Below the pieces are notes generated by a model. That model was given only the letters and a program-made list of their open reading frames with translations, ran no database searches and was not told where the DNA came from. Shown one piece after another: positions 23,746 to 24,923 of a stretch of 24,923 nt of DNA (the stretch's first letter is position 1; the number at the start of each line of letters is the position of its first letter). The stretch comes from CAYSCS01 sp964429695 (GTDB lineage Bacteria; Acidobacteriota; Aminicenantia; Aminicenantales; Aminicenantaceae): positions 1 to 24,923 of the forward strand of contig CAYSCS010000050.1 of assembly GCA_964429695.1 (NCBI GenBank), read 5' to 3'. The translations under genes and the position numbers were made by a program.

Positions 23746-24606
23746 ATGGGGATCAAAGATCTTTTTGAAAAGATACAATCCCGTGTTTCGGATTTATCGA
23801 AAAGCCAAAAAAGATTGGCTAATTATATCATTTCTCATTATCAGAGTGTTGTGTTTATGACAGCTTCTCAGTTAGCACAAACTCTTGGATTAAGTGAGCC
23901 TACGGTGGTCCGATTCGCTCAATCCCTTGGGTACAAAGGATATGGGGAATTTTTAAGAGATTTGGAAGAGATTATCCATAGCGAGCTAAAGGCTACGGAT
24001 CGTTTTAAACTTTCCATTCATAAGGAACAAGAAGGAGTTTTAGGACCTCAAGAAGTAATCTCTAAAGAAATCGAGAATCTCAGAAATCTTTTAAATAATT
24101 TTCCAATAACGGAATTATCCAAAGCAGTAAAAGAGATTGAGATGGCCCAACGTATTTATATTATTGGGCTTAGAGGCTCCACTCACCTGGCCCAATACTT
24201 TGGTTACTTCTTGAAAAAAGTCAAACGTCCCGTCCATATTTTGACTTCGGGCTCAACTACCGATTTTGATGAACTCATGGATGTGAATCCAAAAACTTTG
24301 GTCATTTCCATTGCTTTTCCTCGATACCCAAAGATGACCGTGGATCTCACCCAATATGCCCGACAAAAGGGAGCAAAAATTATTGCCATCACGGATAACC
24401 CGTTGTCCCCTATAGCTGGGCTATCCCATATTGCTCTTCTAGTTCCAGTGGGATTAATCACCCTATTCGACTGTTATTCTGCTCCTCTCTGCTTAATCAA
24501 TATATTAATCACTGAGGTAAGTCGAAAAAATACCAAGCGAACAAAACAACTTCTCGATGCCTTTGAGAAACTTGCAAAGGAAAAAACAATTTTTTACGCC
24601 AGTTAA
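23746..24606 (+). CDS. MurR/RpiR-family transcriptional regulator
   Basis: DNA-binding regulator of 286 aa. The N-terminal HTH_6 domain (about 1-77) contains LSKSQKRLANYIISHY, FMTASQLAQTLGLSEPTVVRF and LGYKGYGEFLRDL. The C-terminal SIS domain (about 120-260) has IYIIGLRGSTHLAQYFGYFL, where phosphosugars bind in classic members, and VISIAFPRYPKMTVD in place of the common SxSGxT. That change suggests a non-sugar effector, in line with the neighbouring carboxylate/amide genes. It probably controls its own promoter and the surrounding catabolic genes. Only a weak AATAAAG precedes the ATG. Confidence 0.92.
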   Translation: MGIKDLFEKIQSRVSDLSKSQKRLANYIISHYQSVVFMTASQLAQTLGLSEPTVVRFAQSLGYKGYGEFLRDLEEIIHSELKATDRFKLSIHKEQEGVLGPQEVISKEIENLRNLLNNFPITELSKAVKEIEMAQRIYIIGLRGSTHLAQYFGYFLKKVKRPVHILTSGSTTDFDELMDVNPKTLVISIAFPRYPKMTVDLTQYARQKGAKIIAITDNPLSPIAGLSHIALLVPVGLITLFDCYSAPLCLINILITEVSRKNTKRTKQLLDAFEKLAKEKTIFYAS

Positions 24607-24624
24607 ATATAATAAGTGAATAAT

Positions 24625-24923
24625 ATGAATTTGGACGTTACAGCTCTTGGGAAAATTTTTGACGCGAAGAGGATTGAGGAAAGGATTACAGAATTTTCTG
24701 TTATCGGGAAAGATCCTAATGAAGGAATTACAAGGCCGGGGTTAAGCCATAAGGAGGTTAAGGCTAAAGAAAAGGCAATCAATATGATGGAAACTTTAGG
24801 GCTTAAAATACGAATCGATCCTTTTGGAAATGTGATTGGCCGAAGAGAGGGGAAAAACCCCGGGGCTTCTCCTATTATGACGGGTTCTCATCTTGACACA
24901 GTTCAAAATGGAGGGGCATTTGA
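24625..24923 (+). CDS. M20 family Zn-dependent amidohydrolase (AllC/HyuC-like), 3' end cut by window
   Basis: N-terminal 99 residues of an M20-family hydrolase, running off the right edge without a stop. It starts MNLDVTALGKIFDAKRIEER and shows EGITRPGLSHKEVKAKEK, LKIRIDPFGNVIGRREG and the metal-ligand motif MTGSHLDTVQNGGAF. This combination is typical of allantoate amidohydrolase, N-carbamoyl-L-amino-acid hydrolase and ureidoglycolate-type enzymes. It starts 18 nt after the rpiR-type stop, so the two are probably co-transcribed. It would remove a carbamoyl or amide group from a small acid. The substrate cannot be read from this part. Confidence 0.85.
   Translation, partial: MNLDVTALGKIFDAKRIEERITEFSVIGKDPNEGITRPGLSHKEVKAKEKAINMMETLGLKIRIDPFGNVIGRREGKNPGASPIMTGSHLDTVQNGGAF

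Noticed and set aside
1..24923. CRISPR arrays, tRNA or rRNA genes
   Set aside because: No regularly spaced repeats, no tRNA-like cloverleaf with a TTC loop and no rRNA segments were seen on either strand by eye.

Overview
The window looks like chromosomal DNA from an uncultured, probably anaerobic bacterium. PlsY-type lipid synthesis, TsaE, sigma70-like promoters and frequent Shine-Dalgarno sequences show that it is bacterial. TRAP/TAXI transport, a ferredoxin-linked flavoprotein and no visible aerobic respiratory genes suggest fermentative or anaerobic life on organic acids and peptides. The sequence alone does not place it in a phylum.

Left part (1 to about 10.5 kb): mostly housekeeping genes. 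A partial IS200/IS605-type HUH transposase with a right-end-like hairpin lies at the left edge. Next is a minus-strand PlsY that carries a second, CTP-dependent lipid-kinase-like domain. Divergent from it are nnr (NAD(P)HX repair) and tsaE (tRNA t6A synthesis). thiE is on the minus strand and shares a divergent promoter region with apt. apt opens a tight four-gene plus-strand run: adenine phosphoribosyltransferase, NCS2 purine permease, GH3 beta-N-acetylhexosaminidase (NagZ) and a secreted S15-family alpha-amino-acid ester hydrolase.

Middle part (10.5 to 15 kb, minus strand): a transport and processing group. It contains an ion-transporter-superfamily permease, an easily missed 51-residue two-helix membrane protein, a membrane-anchored M14/AspA-type metallohydrolase, a lone CheY-like receiver and an exported DUF6305-like protein. 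The first three form a tight operon with its own promoter.

Right part (15 to 24.9 kb): visibly richer in A+T and bordered or interrupted by mobile-element debris. The debris comprises a hairpin-ended IS200/IS605-derived mini-element at 15.4 kb, a decayed IS3-family transposase at 21.3-21.7 kb and a decayed HU-family gene at 21.9-22.1 kb. Intact genes are a FAD flavoprotein, an 8-Cys ferredoxin, a TAXI binding protein and a fused TRAP permease (one operon), then MmgE/PrpD, an RpiR regulator and the start of an M20 AllC/HyuC-like amidohydrolase. Together they look like a catabolic island that imports a carboxylate or N-carbamoyl/amido acid and processes it by deacylation, lyase and redox steps. 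RpiR is the likely local regulator: a perfect inverted repeat fills the spacer of its own promoter.

Most notable: the PlsY-lipid kinase fusion, the overlooked 51-aa membrane protein inside a permease/M14 operon, the two matching IS200/IS605 hairpins with a compensatory base-pair change, and the RpiR operator candidate.
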